A program made the position numbers and the translations under genes. From NCBI RefSeq assembly GCF_024171765.1, contig NZ_JAMTCI010000002.1:372001-436000 (forward strand): a stretch of 64,000 nucleotides of DNA, read 5' to 3'. The stretch is from Williamsia deligens (GTDB lineage Bacteria; Actinomycetota; Actinomycetes; Mycobacteriales; Mycobacteriaceae). The notes under the pieces are model-generated. The model did not search any database. It was not told the origin of the DNA and saw only the letters and a list, made by a program, of their open reading frames with translations. Positions 31,306 through 40,041 of the stretch are shown one piece after another. Every line of letters begins with the position of its first letter. Position 1 is the stretch's first letter.

Positions 31306-33156
31306 TCAGTCCTCCGGGACCAGCGGCGTGTAGTGACTGACGGTCGCCATGCGCCGCTGGACCGAGGAGATCTCGCGGACGGCCTGCCCGACGAGCCCGC
31401 GGTCGAGCGGTGAGAGTCGTCGCATCGTGATCACGTCCCCGACGCGCTCCGCGCGGTCGAGTTGTGCCACCTGGTAGGACAACCGCACCTTCTGCAACAC
31501 GTCGAACACCTCGACGAGCGTGGACGCGTTGTCCTCGGTCAGCATCGGGGTCCCGGCCGCCGCGCGGAGGCGCGATCGTGTGTCGAGTTCGGTCGACTCG
31601 ACCGACAGCGCCGCCCACCGGGCGATGTTGATCAGCGGCGTCAGGGCATGGGTCTTGATGTCGAAGGTGCCGCCGCGACCGACGAGAACATCGCGGGCGG
31701 AACGGATCCGGGCCCGGTGCGACAACGATTCCGCCAACAGCAGACGCAGCGTCGACGGGTGTGATCGCAGGTCGGAGAACACCTGGGTCACCTCCGACAG
31801 CCCACGGTCGCCCCAGATGGGACGCTCGTCGAGCATGAGTGAGGTCATGATCATGCCCTTGTTCTCCAGCGGCGCGCGCAACCACTCCCCGGCCGCCGCC
31901 CGCCACTGCGCGTGGGTCCTCGCGAACAGCGCCGACGAGGCGATCGCACCGTTCGGGTCGATCTCGAGTCCGCAGTCGCGCAGGATGTCGTCGACCCGGG
32001 CGAACACCGCTCGGTAGGCGGCGTTCTCGGCCGGATCGGTCAGGCTGTCGTCGAACGCGACGGCGCTGTCCACGTCTGAGCTCAGCACGGCCTCGCGGCG
32101 CGCGTTGGACCCGAGGGAGAGCCACGTCAACCGGTCCCCGTCGAGCTCAGGGGCGTCGTCGAGGGCGAGTTCGAGTGCTCGTCGCACCATCGCGTCGTGT
32201 ACGAGCGAGAGCACTGTGGTGATCTCGTGCGAGGGCTGCCCGCGTCGGACGAGTTCGCCGAGCACCCACGGCATCCGCCGCGCGTGTTCGGCGAGTTCGG
32301 GCACCGAGGCGGCGCGTCGGATCTGGGCGCGGAGTCCGACGGTCGCGCCGCCGGGAGCGGAGACGAAGTCGCCGGGACCGACGACCCCGAGCAGCCGCCC
32401 GGCGGAGTCCACGACAGGCAGTCCGGTGAGGTCGTGTTCGAGGATGAGAAGGAGGCCCTCCGTCGCGGGCGTCCCGCTGAGGACCGTGCGAGCCCGCTGC
32501 GTCATGATCTGCGCGACCGGGGTGCTCGGCGGCAGGCCCTGGGCCACCAGTCGGGCCCGGATGTCGACGTCGGTGAGGATGCCCAGCGCACCGTCGGGCC
32601 CGGGGACCACCAGGTGGTCCCGTCCGCGGTCGGTCATGACGCGTGCCGCCTCGGCGACGGTCATCCCCGGTGTCCCGACCGCCGGGGTGGTCCGGATCAA
32701 CTCGTCGACGGTGCCGCGCGTCGGGGCGGTCACAACCCGCCGCGGGAACTGCAGCTGTCCGGCGAGGAACTGTGCGCCGGCCATCGTGGAGAACACCGCC
32801 TGCACCGATTCGCTGGGCAGCGCGAGGACCGTGGCGTTCGTCAGCGCCACGGCGCGCGGACCGGAGGCGGCCCGCGTCAGCAGCGACAGGTAGCCGAACA
32901 CGCCACCGACGCCGAGGATCTCGTCGGGGTCGGTCTCGGGCATCCCGTGCGGCGCGTCGACGGGTCGGTTCCAGAGCCCGACCTCGCCGGACACCACCAC
33001 CGTCAGCTCGACCACGTGTTGCGCGAACCCGTCGACGATCACCTCGCCCGCGACGTGGTGTCGCTCCCGGACCGCAGCGGCGAGACGCTCGCGCTGGCGC
33101 GTGTCGAGTGCGTCGAACGGCGGGTGTCGCCCGAGGAAGCCCGCGACGTCGGTCAT
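31306..33156 (-). CDS. CBS-domain and cNMP-binding putative nucleotidyltransferase (DUF294 family)
   Basis: A 616-aa signal-transduction protein. In order it has an N-terminal cyclic-nucleotide-binding fold (about 1-110), two CBS domains (about 150-265, e.g. the V-P-G-P-D-G-A-L-G-I-L-T-D-V-D-I-R motif), a DUF294 nucleotidyltransferase domain with L-G-S-N-A-R-R-E-A-V-L-S-S-D-V-D, and a helical DUF294_C domain. The G-S and D-x-D motifs resemble PII-uridylyltransferase or GlnE-type enzymes. Substrate is unknown. It is convergent with ald (17-bp gap) and divergent from the AAT permease; the start MTDVAGFL at 33156 was chosen over an upstream ATG that lacks a Shine-Dalgarno. Confidence 0.82.
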   Translation of the reverse strand: MTDVAGFLGRHPPFDALDTRQRERLAAAVRERHHVAGEVIVDGFAQHVVELTVVVSGEVGLWNRPVDAPHGMPETDPDEILGVGGVFGYLSLLTRAASGPRAVALTNATVLALPSESVQAVFSTMAGAQFLAGQLQFPRRVVTAPTRGTVDELIRTTPAVGTPGMTVAEAARVMTDRGRDHLVVPGPDGALGILTDVDIRARLVAQGLPPSTPVAQIMTQRARTVLSGTPATEGLLLILEHDLTGLPVVDSAGRLLGVVGPGDFVSAPGGATVGLRAQIRRAASVPELAEHARRMPWVLGELVRRGQPSHEITTVLSLVHDAMVRRALELALDDAPELDGDRLTWLSLGSNARREAVLSSDVDSAVAFDDSLTDPAENAAYRAVFARVDDILRDCGLEIDPNGAIASSALFARTHAQWRAAAGEWLRAPLENKGMIMTSLMLDERPIWGDRGLSEVTQVFSDLRSHPSTLRLLLAESLSHRARIRSARDVLVGRGGTFDIKTHALTPLINIARWAALSVESTELDTRSRLRAAAGTPMLTEDNASTLVEVFDVLQKVRLSYQVAQLDRAERVGDVITMRRLSPLDRGLVGQAVREISSVQRRMATVSHYTPLVPED

Positions 33157-33292
33157 CGCAGAATCGTGACACATGCCGGGTGTGCTCGCGTGCAGGTCGC
33201 GTGTCCGAATCGTACGGTTTGTCCGCCGGGGCAACATCGTTCGCGCGCCCCGGAAACACCGATGACACATCGTGTGCGCATACTCACACCCC

Positions 33293-34798
33293 ATGACTTC
33301 CGACACCGCTTCGGCCACGGCACATCTCGACGCCGAGAAGGTCGGTTACAAACAGTCGCTCGGACGCCGTCAGGTCCAGATGATCGCGATCGGCGGTGCG
33401 ATCGGTACCGGACTGTTCCTCGGGTCCGCGTCGAGACTGAACAGCAACGGACCCGCCCTCCTGGTGAGCTACGCCGTCGCCGGTCTCGTCGCCTACTTCC
33501 TGATGCGCGCCCTCGGCGAACTCGTGCTGCACCGCTCCACCAGCGGTGCCTTCGTGTCGTACATGCGTGAGTTCTTCGGCGAGAAGGCCGCCTACGTCAC
33601 GGGCTGGATGTACTGGCTCAACTGGGCGCTCACCGGTGTGGCCGAGCTGTCCGCCGTCGGCGTGTACGTCCACAACAAGTTCACGTCCATGCCGAACTGG
33701 GCGTCGGCGCTCATCGCCCTCGTCGTCGTGCTGGCCGTCAACCTCCTCAGCGCGAAGGCGTTCGGCGAGTTCGAGTTCTGGGCGTCGATCCTCAAGGTCG
33801 GCGCGATCGTGCTCTTCCTGATCGTCGGACTCGTCGTGGTGCTCGGTGCCGTCCACGTCGGTGACCACCAGGCCGGGTTCTCGAACCTGTGGGACAACCC
33901 GGGCGGCTTCTGGCCCACGGGCGGCGCCTACAACTGGTACGGCCCGATCCTCGTGATGTCCGGTGTCGTCTTCGCCTACGCGGCCATCGAGATGGTCGGT
34001 GTCGCCGCCGGCGAGATGGAGGACGCGGACACCGAGGTCCCGCGCGCGGTCAACGCCGTCATCTTCCGCATCGCCGTCTTCTACATCGGGTCGATCCTGC
34101 TGCTCTGCGCGATGCTCCCCACGACCTCGTACACCTCGGGCACAAGCCCGTTCGTGACGGTGTTCCAGAAGCTCGGATTCGGGTGGATGGGCGATGTCAT
34201 CCAGGTGGTCCTCATCGTGGCCGCCATGTCGAGCCTGAACTCGGGGCTGTATTCGACCGGCCGGGTGCTGCGCAGCCTCGGGATGAGCAAGCAGGCCCCG
34301 GGCTTCACCACGAAGATGAGCGACGGCGGTGTCCCCTGGGCCGGTATCGCCATGACCACCATCGTCTACGTCCTCGGCGTGGTGCTCAACGTCCTCGTCC
34401 CCGGCCGCGCCTTCGACATCGCCCTGGAGGCTGCGTCGCTCGGCATCGTGTTCACCTGGGGGACGATCTTCGCCTGCCAGCTCAAACTCCGGTCGCTGGT
34501 CAACAAGGGCATCATCCCGCGGGGCAAGTTCCAGGCGCCGCTGTACCCGTGGGCCAGCATCGCCGGACTGATCTTCCTCGCCGCCGTCATCATCGGACTC
34601 GCCATCTCGGGCTACCTCGACCACGAGGGCGGACAGGTCGACTTCTGGGTCGTCGTCGTCGGCATCCCGGCGCTCGCCGCGGCCCTGACCGCCGGCTGGT
34701 ACTTCATCCGGGGCAACGTCGCCGAGCACACGGGCGGTCGTATCGGTTCCGCGTGGGCCGAGGCAGAGGCGGAGCACAAGACCCGCACCGCCGGCTGA
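33293..34798 (+). CDS. Amino acid permease, AAT family (AnsP/GabP/CycA type)
   Basis: A 501-aa transporter of the amino acid transporter (AAT) branch with 12 predicted helices. The family hallmark is at the N-terminus of helix 1: M-I-A-I-G-G-A-I-G-T-G-L-F-L-G. The S-x-x-A-F-V-S-Y loop and the conserved A-Y-A-A-I-E-M-V-G-V-A-A-G-E segment follow. It most resembles L-asparagine or D-serine/glycine/alanine permeases; the exact substrate cannot be assigned. ATG 33293 has no Shine-Dalgarno but CATACT lies 8 nt upstream, so the transcript may be leaderless. It is separated by 39 bp from the AAC(3) gene downstream on the same strand. Confidence 0.87.
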   Translation: MTSDTASATAHLDAEKVGYKQSLGRRQVQMIAIGGAIGTGLFLGSASRLNSNGPALLVSYAVAGLVAYFLMRALGELVLHRSTSGAFVSYMREFFGEKAAYVTGWMYWLNWALTGVAELSAVGVYVHNKFTSMPNWASALIALVVVLAVNLLSAKAFGEFEFWASILKVGAIVLFLIVGLVVVLGAVHVGDHQAGFSNLWDNPGGFWPTGGAYNWYGPILVMSGVVFAYAAIEMVGVAAGEMEDADTEVPRAVNAVIFRIAVFYIGSILLLCAMLPTTSYTSGTSPFVTVFQKLGFGWMGDVIQVVLIVAAMSSLNSGLYSTGRVLRSLGMSKQAPGFTTKMSDGGVPWAGIAMTTIVYVLGVVLNVLVPGRAFDIALEAASLGIVFTWGTIFACQLKLRSLVNKGIIPRGKFQAPLYPWASIAGLIFLAAVIIGLAISGYLDHEGGQVDFWVVVVGIPALAAALTAGWYFIRGNVAEHTGGRIGSAWAEAEAEHKTRTAG

Positions 34799-34825
34799 CG
34801 GATTCTCGCCTGTCGTTAGGGGTGC

Positions 34826-34831
34826 TAACTT
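34826..34831 (+). promoter_or_regulatory. -10 element of the AAC(3)-family gene, leaderless type
   Basis: TAACTT stands exactly 6 nt before the GTG at 34838, predicting transcription start on the start codon itself. Confidence 0.6.
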
Positions 34832-34837
34832 GAGCTC

Positions 34838-35626
34838 GTGGGGGCCACGACCGAGACGCTGAGCGAGGACCTGACGCGGATCGGGGTCACCGGCGGCGAC
34901 ACCGTCCTCCTCCACTCCTCGCTGTCGAGCATCGGACGTGTCGACGGCGGCGCCCAGGCTGTTGTGGCCGCGTTTCGACGGGTCCTCGGTGACGAAGGAA
35001 CACTGGTGACGCCGGCGTTCAGCGCCACCGTCACCGACCCGTGCAGGTCGGCGGAGCTCGGAGCCGTCGACCCATCGGTCACCGCCGCGCGAGATGCGGT
35101 ACCTCTGTTCTCCGCGTCCTCGACACCGACCGAGACCGGCGCGATCCCGACCGCGGTGCTCGCCGACGACGATCGCCGTCGGAGCACCCACCCGCAGGCC
35201 TCCGTCGCCGCGATCGGACGTCACGCGGGGTTCATCTGCGGCGCACAGCCGTTGTCCTTCGCTCTCGGGCGGGACTCGCCCTTCTCGCGCCTCATCGATC
35301 TGGACGCCACCATCGTTCTCGTCGGGGTCGGACACAACCGCAGCTCGATGCTCCATCACGTCGAGTCGCTCCTCGGCCCAGGTGTTCGCCGGCACTGGGT
35401 GCGCCGCTTTCCTCACCTCGTGGACGGGGAACGGGTGTGGGTCGAGGCGATGGATGTCGGTGCCGACAACAGCACCCACTTCCCCGCTGTCGGTGCCGCT
35501 TTCGCGTCTGCGTCGACGTCGCATCGGCGTGGTCGCATCGGCGATGCGACCACGGAAGTCTTCTCCAGCCGCGACTATGTCGACTTCGCGAGAACGGAGC
35601 TCGGTCGGCGATTGAGCAGGGTCTGA
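34838..35626 (+). CDS. Aminoglycoside N(3')-acetyltransferase family protein (AAC(3)/YokD)
   Basis: A 262-aa AAC(3)-family protein, similar in length to the antibiotic resistance enzymes and to the general actinobacterial branch. Family features: V-L-L-H-S-S-L-S-S-I-G near the N-terminus, T-L-V-T-P-A-F, H-P-Q-A-S-V-A-A-I-G, and G-H-N-R-S-S-M-L-H-H-V-E-S with the conserved His/Glu of the acetyl-CoA/aminoglycoside site. The GTG start is set by the leaderless -10. Whether it acetylates aminoglycosides or another amine cannot be judged from sequence alone; many chromosomal members have no resistance role. It is convergent with pepR (6-bp gap). Confidence 0.82.
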   Translation: MGATTETLSEDLTRIGVTGGDTVLLHSSLSSIGRVDGGAQAVVAAFRRVLGDEGTLVTPAFSATVTDPCRSAELGAVDPSVTAARDAVPLFSASSTPTETGAIPTAVLADDDRRRSTHPQASVAAIGRHAGFICGAQPLSFALGRDSPFSRLIDLDATIVLVGVGHNRSSMLHHVESLLGPGVRRHWVRRFPHLVDGERVWVEAMDVGADNSTHFPAVGAAFASASTSHRRGRIGDATTEVFSSRDYVDFARTELGRRLSRV

Positions 35627-35632
35627 CGGGTT

Positions 35633-36952
35633 TCAGCCCGTGAGCGCGCGGATCGACGGGGGCAGGTCGCGGGTGCGCCGGTATGGACCGACCACCGCGA
35701 CCGACGGTCGGGCCGAGAGGACCTCGCGGGCGATCCGGGACACGTGGGCGGGGCGGACCCCGTCGATGCGTCGCAGCGACGTCGTCACCGGACGCGAACG
35801 GCCCTGGTCGATCTCGCCGACGCCCGCGCGATGCATCCGCGACCCGGTGTCCTCGAGCCCCAGGAGCATCGATCCGCGCAGGGATCCCTTGGCCCGGTCG
35901 ATCTCCTCACGGTCGATGCCGTTCTCGGCGACGTCGGCGAGGATGTCGGTGACGACCGCCGCGACCTCCCCGACACGCTCGGGGTTGCAGCCCGCGTACA
36001 CCGAGAAGGTGCCCACGTCGGTGAAGGTGTCGAGCGAGGAGTACACGGAGTAGGCGAGCCCCCGCTCCTCCCGGATCTGTTGAAAGAGACGGGAACTGAG
36101 GCCACCGCCCACGGCGGCGTTCAGCACCGACAGCGCGGGCAGAGCGGGATCGTCGACACCACCGGTCGGCATGCCGATCATCAGGTGCGCCTGCTCGCTG
36201 TCGCGGTCGAGCACCTGGGCTGATCCGGACGCCCGGGCCGGGCGCGAACGGCGCCGCGGTGGGGCGACGACCGTCCCGGGGTGCAGGTGCGGCCCGAACG
36301 ATCGGCGGACATGGGCGAGAACCTCTGCGTGCGTGATGTTCCCGGCCACCGCCACGACCATGCGTTCCGGGGTGTACCGGCGACGGTGGAACCCACGGAT
36401 GCGGCTCGCCGAGAGCGACCCGACCACCTCGGCGGAGCCGATCACGGGCCGCCCGATCGGCTGGTCGCCGAACACCGCGGTCATGAACGCGTCGGCGAGG
36501 AGGTCTTCGTGATCGTCCTCGCGCATCGCCATCTCCTCGAGGACCACCTCGCGCTCGACCTCGACGTCGGCCGCCGCGCACTCACCGCGGATGACGACGT
36601 CGGCGAGGGTGTCCACGGCCAGCGCCGCGTGCTCGTCGAGGACGTGCGCGTAGAAGCAGGTGTGTTCCTTGCCGGTGAAGGCGTTGAGTTCTCCCCCGAC
36701 GGCGTCGAGGTCCCGCGCTATCGACGCGGCGGTCCTCGTGGGGGTCTTCTTGAACAGCAGGTGTTCGAGGAAGTGCGCGGCTCCGGCGAGACCCGGTGTC
36801 TCGTCCCGCGATCCGACGCCGACCCAGACCCCGACCGAGACCGACCGGACGCCGGGTACCCGCTCCGTGACGACCCGCAGCCCACCGGGGAGGACGCTGC
36901 GCGAGACAGCGCCGCCGGTGGGCTGCGGGGTACGTGTGCCGGTCAGTGTCAG
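35633..36952 (-). CDS. pepR: M16 family zinc peptidase PepR with apparent CTG start
   Basis: A 439-aa insulinase-type peptidase. The inverted zinc motif H60-F-L-E63-H64 sits in [15 protein letters not shown], followed by the N-A-F-T segment and the distal E-R-E-V-V-L-E-E, then two M16 beta-domains. No ATG, GTG or TTG occurs in frame from inside pnp down to GTG 36616, which would remove the catalytic motif. The likely start is CTG 36952-36950: it overlaps the pnp TGA as CTGA, the counterpart of the ATGA/GTGA overlaps used throughout the window, and gives the family length (438 aa in M. tuberculosis). The pnp-pepR order is conserved. Confidence 0.85.
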   Translation of the reverse strand: MTLTGTRTPQPTGGAVSRSVLPGGLRVVTERVPGVRSVSVGVWVGVGSRDETPGLAGAAHFLEHLLFKKTPTRTAASIARDLDAVGGELNAFTGKEHTCFYAHVLDEHAALAVDTLADVVIRGECAAADVEVEREVVLEEMAMREDDHEDLLADAFMTAVFGDQPIGRPVIGSAEVVGSLSASRIRGFHRRRYTPERMVVAVAGNITHAEVLAHVRRSFGPHLHPGTVVAPPRRRSRPARASGSAQVLDRDSEQAHLMIGMPTGGVDDPALPALSVLNAAVGGGLSSRLFQQIREERGLAYSVYSSLDTFTDVGTFSVYAGCNPERVGEVAAVVTDILADVAENGIDREEIDRAKGSLRGSMLLGLEDTGSRMHRAGVGEIDQGRSRPVTTSLRRIDGVRPAHVSRIAREVLSARPSVAVVGPYRRTRDLPPSIRALTG

Positions 36953-39237
36953 CCGGCGTCCGCGGGCGCGTCCGCGCCCTCTACGGGGGTGTCGGCGACG
37001 GGGACGAGGCTGATCTTGCCGCGGTCGTCGATGTCGGCGATCTCCACGCGGAGCTTGCTGCCGACGTTCACAACGTCCTCGACCTTGTTCACGCGCTTGC
37101 CCTGGCCCAGCTTCGAGATGTGGACGAGGCCGTCACGACCCGGCAGCAGCGACACGAAGGCGCCGAAAGCCGTTGTCTTGACGACGGTTCCGAGGAACCG
37201 CTCCCCCACCTTGGGCAGCTGCGGGTTGGCGATCGCGTTGATGCGATCGATGGCCGCCTGCGCCTTGAGACCATCCGTCGCGCCGACGAACACGGTGCCG
37301 TCGTCCTCGATGGAGATGTTGGCGCCGGTCTCCTCGGTGATCGCGTTGATGTTCTTGCCCTTGGGCCCGATCAGCTCGCCGATCTTGTCGACCGGGACCT
37401 TCACGGTGGTGACGCGAGGAGCGAACGGGCTCATCTCGTCGGGCTCGTCGATCGCCTCGGCCATCACCTCGAGGATGGTGGTCCGTGCGTCCTTGGCCTG
37501 GCTGAGCGCGCCGGCCAACACGGCCGACGGGATGCCGTCGAGCTTGGTGTCGAGCTGCAGGGCCGTCACGAAGTCCTTCGTGCCGGCGACCTTGAAGTCC
37601 ATGTCACCGAACGCGTCCTCGGCACCGAGGATGTCGGTGAGGGCGACGTAGCGCGTCTCCGATTTTCCGTTGCCCAAGTCCACCTCGTCGGAGACGAGAC
37701 CCATGGCGATACCCGCGACCGGGGCCTTCAGGGGCACACCGGCGTTGAGCAGCGACATGGTCGACGCACAGACCGAACCCATCGAGGTCGAGCCGTTCGA
37801 GGACAGCGCCTCGGAGACCTGGCGGATGGCGTACGGGAACTCGTCGACGCTGGGCAGCACCGGCATGAGCGCACGCTCGGCGAGCGCCCCGTGGCCGATC
37901 TCGCGACGCTTCGGCGACCCGACGCGACCGGTCTCACCGGTCGAGTACGGCGGGAAGTTGTAGTGGTGCATGTAGCGCTTGGAGGTCTCGGGCCCGAGCG
38001 AGTCGATCTGCTGGGCCATCTTGACCATGTCGAGGGTGGTGACGCCCATGATCTGGGTCTCGCCACGCTCGAACAGTGCGCTGCCGTGCGCGCGCGGGAT
38101 CAAAGCGACCTCGGCCGAGAGCGACCGGATGTCGGTGATGCCACGGCCGTCGATGCGGAAGTGGTCGGTGAGGATGCGCTGACGCACGAGCTTCTTGGTC
38201 AGCGAGCGGTAGGCCGCGCCGATCTCCTTCTCGCGCCCGGCGAACTGCTCGCCGAGTGAGGCGAGGATGTCGCCCTTGAGCTCGTCGGTCTTGTCGTCGC
38301 GCTCGGTCTTGCCCGCGATGGTCAGGATCTCCGAGAGGCGGTCCTTGCCGGCCGACTCGACGGCGTCGTAGACGTCGGACTGGTACGCGGGGAACAGCGG
38401 GAACTCGCCGGTGGCCTTGGCGGCCTGCGCGGCGAGCTGCTTCTGCGCCTCGCACAGCGAGCGGATGAACGGCTTCGCGGCCTCGAGGCCCTCGGCGACG
38501 ATGGCCTCGGTGGGGGCCTGTGCCCCGCCCTCGATGAGCTCGATGACGTTGTCGGTCGCCTCGGCCTCGACCATCATGATCGCGACGTCGGCGGTGTCAC
38601 CCTCGCCGACGATGCGACCGGCGACGACCATGTCGAAGACGGCGCCCTCGAGCTGCTCGACGGTCGGGAACGCGACCCACTGGCCGGCCCGGTTGGTCTC
38701 GGTCGGGATGAGCGCGACGCGCACGCCGCCGACGGGGCCGGAGAACGGCAGACCAGCGAGCTGGGTGGACGCCGACGCGGCGTTGATCGCGACGACGTCG
38801 TAGAGGTCGTTCGGGTTCAGCGACAGGACGGTGATGACGACCTGGATCTCGTTGCGCAGGCCGTCGACGAAGGACGGGCGCAGCGGCCGGTCGATGAGGC
38901 GGCAGGTGAGGATCGCGTCGGTCGAGGGGCGGCCCTCGCGGCGGAAGAACGACCCGGGGATGCGCCCGGCGGCATACATCCGCTCCTCGACGTCGATCGT
39001 CAGGGGGAAGAAGTCGAAGTTGTCCTTGGGGTGCTTCCCGGCACTGGTGGCCGAGAGCAGCATGTTCTCGTCGTCGAGGTAGGCGACGACGGCGCCGGCG
39101 GCCTGCTGCGCGAGGCGGCCCGTCTCGAAGCGGATCGTGCGGGTGCCGAAGGCGCCGTTGTCGATGACGGCGGTCGCCTCGGTGATCTCGTCGTCGTACT
39201 CGAGTTCGTCGGCCGGGGCGGTGGTGACATCTGTCAT
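36949..39237 (-). CDS. pnp: Polyribonucleotide nucleotidyltransferase (PNPase, GpsI)
   Basis: A 762-aa phosphorolytic 3'-5' exoribonuclease of the RNA degradosome. It consists of two RNase PH domains linked by a helical domain (residues about 20-590) and a KH domain with [15 protein letters not shown] (about 605-620). A C-terminal S1 domain carries [10 protein letters not shown] and D-G-L-V-H-I-S-K-L. The catalytic-core segment [12 protein letters not shown] is typical. ATG 39237 is weakly supported: GAGAGG lies about 13 nt upstream inside a small GAGAG-GAT-CTCTC inverted repeat. The gene follows rpsO after a long leader and overlaps pepR by 4 bp. Confidence 0.97.
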   Translation of the reverse strand: MTDVTTAPADELEYDDEITEATAVIDNGAFGTRTIRFETGRLAQQAAGAVVAYLDDENMLLSATSAGKHPKDNFDFFPLTIDVEERMYAAGRIPGSFFRREGRPSTDAILTCRLIDRPLRPSFVDGLRNEIQVVITVLSLNPNDLYDVVAINAASASTQLAGLPFSGPVGGVRVALIPTETNRAGQWVAFPTVEQLEGAVFDMVVAGRIVGEGDTADVAIMMVEAEATDNVIELIEGGAQAPTEAIVAEGLEAAKPFIRSLCEAQKQLAAQAAKATGEFPLFPAYQSDVYDAVESAGKDRLSEILTIAGKTERDDKTDELKGDILASLGEQFAGREKEIGAAYRSLTKKLVRQRILTDHFRIDGRGITDIRSLSAEVALIPRAHGSALFERGETQIMGVTTLDMVKMAQQIDSLGPETSKRYMHHYNFPPYSTGETGRVGSPKRREIGHGALAERALMPVLPSVDEFPYAIRQVSEALSSNGSTSMGSVCASTMSLLNAGVPLKAPVAGIAMGLVSDEVDLGNGKSETRYVALTDILGAEDAFGDMDFKVAGTKDFVTALQLDTKLDGIPSAVLAGALSQAKDARTTILEVMAEAIDEPDEMSPFAPRVTTVKVPVDKIGELIGPKGKNINAITEETGANISIEDDGTVFVGATDGLKAQAAIDRINAIANPQLPKVGERFLGTVVKTTAFGAFVSLLPGRDGLVHISKLGQGKRVNKVEDVVNVGSKLRVEIADIDDRGKISLVPVADTPVEGADAPADAG

Positions 39238-39550
39238 GGGTGGGAGAGATCCTCTCGATCGAGCGGCGCCCGCGCAGACGGCGGGCGCGCGTCGGTGACG
39301 TCGGTGCCGTGACGGCGACCGGCGTGGGTCCGATGGGTGCGAGGAGACGGCGGTGCGGGAACCCCGGCAGTGCCGGACGGCGTCGGGACGACGCGTCCTG
39401 CGGCCGCGTGGTGCCGGAGCACGCAGACGGCGGCGGGGTGTTTCACGTGGCGACGGCCGTCGATCGAAGCGGTCGGAACAGGAGTTCCGGCAGCCACTAC
39501 CGAAGACCGATCGCCCGAGCGTGTACCGCGAGGCGACCCCTCACGAGATC

Positions 39551-39581
39551 GGGTCCCCGGCGAGACTACCACCGGGGACCC
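39551..39581. repeat. Perfect inverted repeat in the rpsO-pnp leader
   Basis: Arms GGGTCCCCGG (39551-39560) and CCGGGGACCC (39572-39581) form a 10-bp stem with an 11-nt loop. It lies about 310 nt upstream of pnp and may be an RNA processing site or a second terminator. Confidence 0.7.
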
Positions 39582-39600
39582 GAGAGTCCGTGCAAGACGC

Positions 39601-39621
39601 CCCGCCTCAGGTGGAGGCGGG
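39601..39621 (-). terminator. rpsO terminator hairpin
   Basis: Arms CCCGCCTC (39601-39608) and GAGGCGGG (39614-39621) form an 8-bp perfect stem with a 5-nt loop, 7 nt after the rpsO stop. No U-tract follows, so it may act as an attenuator or a 3' stabiliser rather than a full stop. Confidence 0.65.
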
Positions 39622-39628
39622 TGTCGTG

Positions 39629-39898
39629 TCAGCGACGCAGACCGAGGCGCTCGATCAGCGCGCGGTAGCGCTGGACGTCGACGGCCGCGATGTACTTGAG
39701 CAGACGACGGCGACGACCGACGAGGAGCAGGAGCCCGCGACGGCTGTGGTGGTCGTGCTTGTGCTGCTTGAGATGCTCGGTCAGGTCGCTGATGCGCTTG
39801 GTGAGCATCGCGATCTGCGCCTCGGGCGAACCCGTGTCGGTCTCGTGGAGGCCGTACTCGGACAGGATCGACTTCTTCTGCTCGGTCGTGAGAGCCAT
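39629..39898 (-). CDS. rpsO: 30S ribosomal protein S15
   Basis: An 89-aa S15, the exact usual length, binding 16S rRNA helices 20-22 as an early 30S assembly protein. The canonical [12 protein letters not shown]-x-R-I segment and the basic H[11 protein letters not shown] core are present, with [11 protein letters not shown] following. AGAGGAA lies 6 nt before ATG 39898. It precedes pnp as in most bacteria. The gene probably has its own promoter (40004-39999). Confidence 0.98.
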   Translation of the reverse strand: MALTTEQKKSILSEYGLHETDTGSPEAQIAMLTKRISDLTEHLKQHKHDHHSRRGLLLLVGRRRRLLKYIAAVDVQRYRALIERLGLRR

Positions 39899-39906
39899 GT
39901 GTTCCT

Positions 39907-39927
39907 CTACATCGGTACCGCGTTCAT
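39907..39927 (-). CDS. Possible 6-codon leader ORF upstream of rpsO
   Basis: On the minus strand AGGGG is followed 5 nt later by ATG and six codons (MNAVPM) ending in TAG, which lies 8 nt before the rpsO ATG and partly overlaps the rpsO Shine-Dalgarno region. It is too short to judge by composition. The favourable spacing of its ribosome binding site is the only positive evidence. Confidence 0.25.
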   Translation of the reverse strand: MNAVPM

Positions 39928-39998
39928 GAGATCCCCTCGCCCACCAGGGCGGTCCGGGGGTGGTGCGCCACCGCGGACTGCAGCAACACCGACTGGCC

Positions 39999-40004
39999 AG
40001 GGTA
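39999..40004 (-). promoter_or_regulatory. Possible -10 element of rpsO
   Basis: TACCCT on the minus strand, about 100 nt upstream of the rpsO ATG. No convincing -35. Confidence 0.3.
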
Positions 40005-40041
40005 CCCACGGGTCGGGACGGTCCCCAAATCGCGGAGCCGC

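Larger units (their letters stand above)
39238..39628 (-). promoter_or_regulatory. rpsO-pnp intergenic region / pnp leader
   Basis: This 391-bp gap has no credible gene. On the minus strand it holds a perfect hairpin after rpsO (39601-39621), a second perfect 10-bp hairpin (39551-39581), and a small repeat overlapping the weak pnp Shine-Dalgarno (39244-39256). Between about 39260 and 39550 nothing recognisable was seen. In other bacteria pnp leaders are sites of autoregulation by PNPase; that is established in E. coli, not here. Confidence 0.5.

Noticed and set aside
35626-35641. Short inverted repeat ACGGG-N6-CCCGT between the AAC(3) gene and pepR
   Set aside because: Only 5 bp of stem between convergent stops; too weak to call a terminator.
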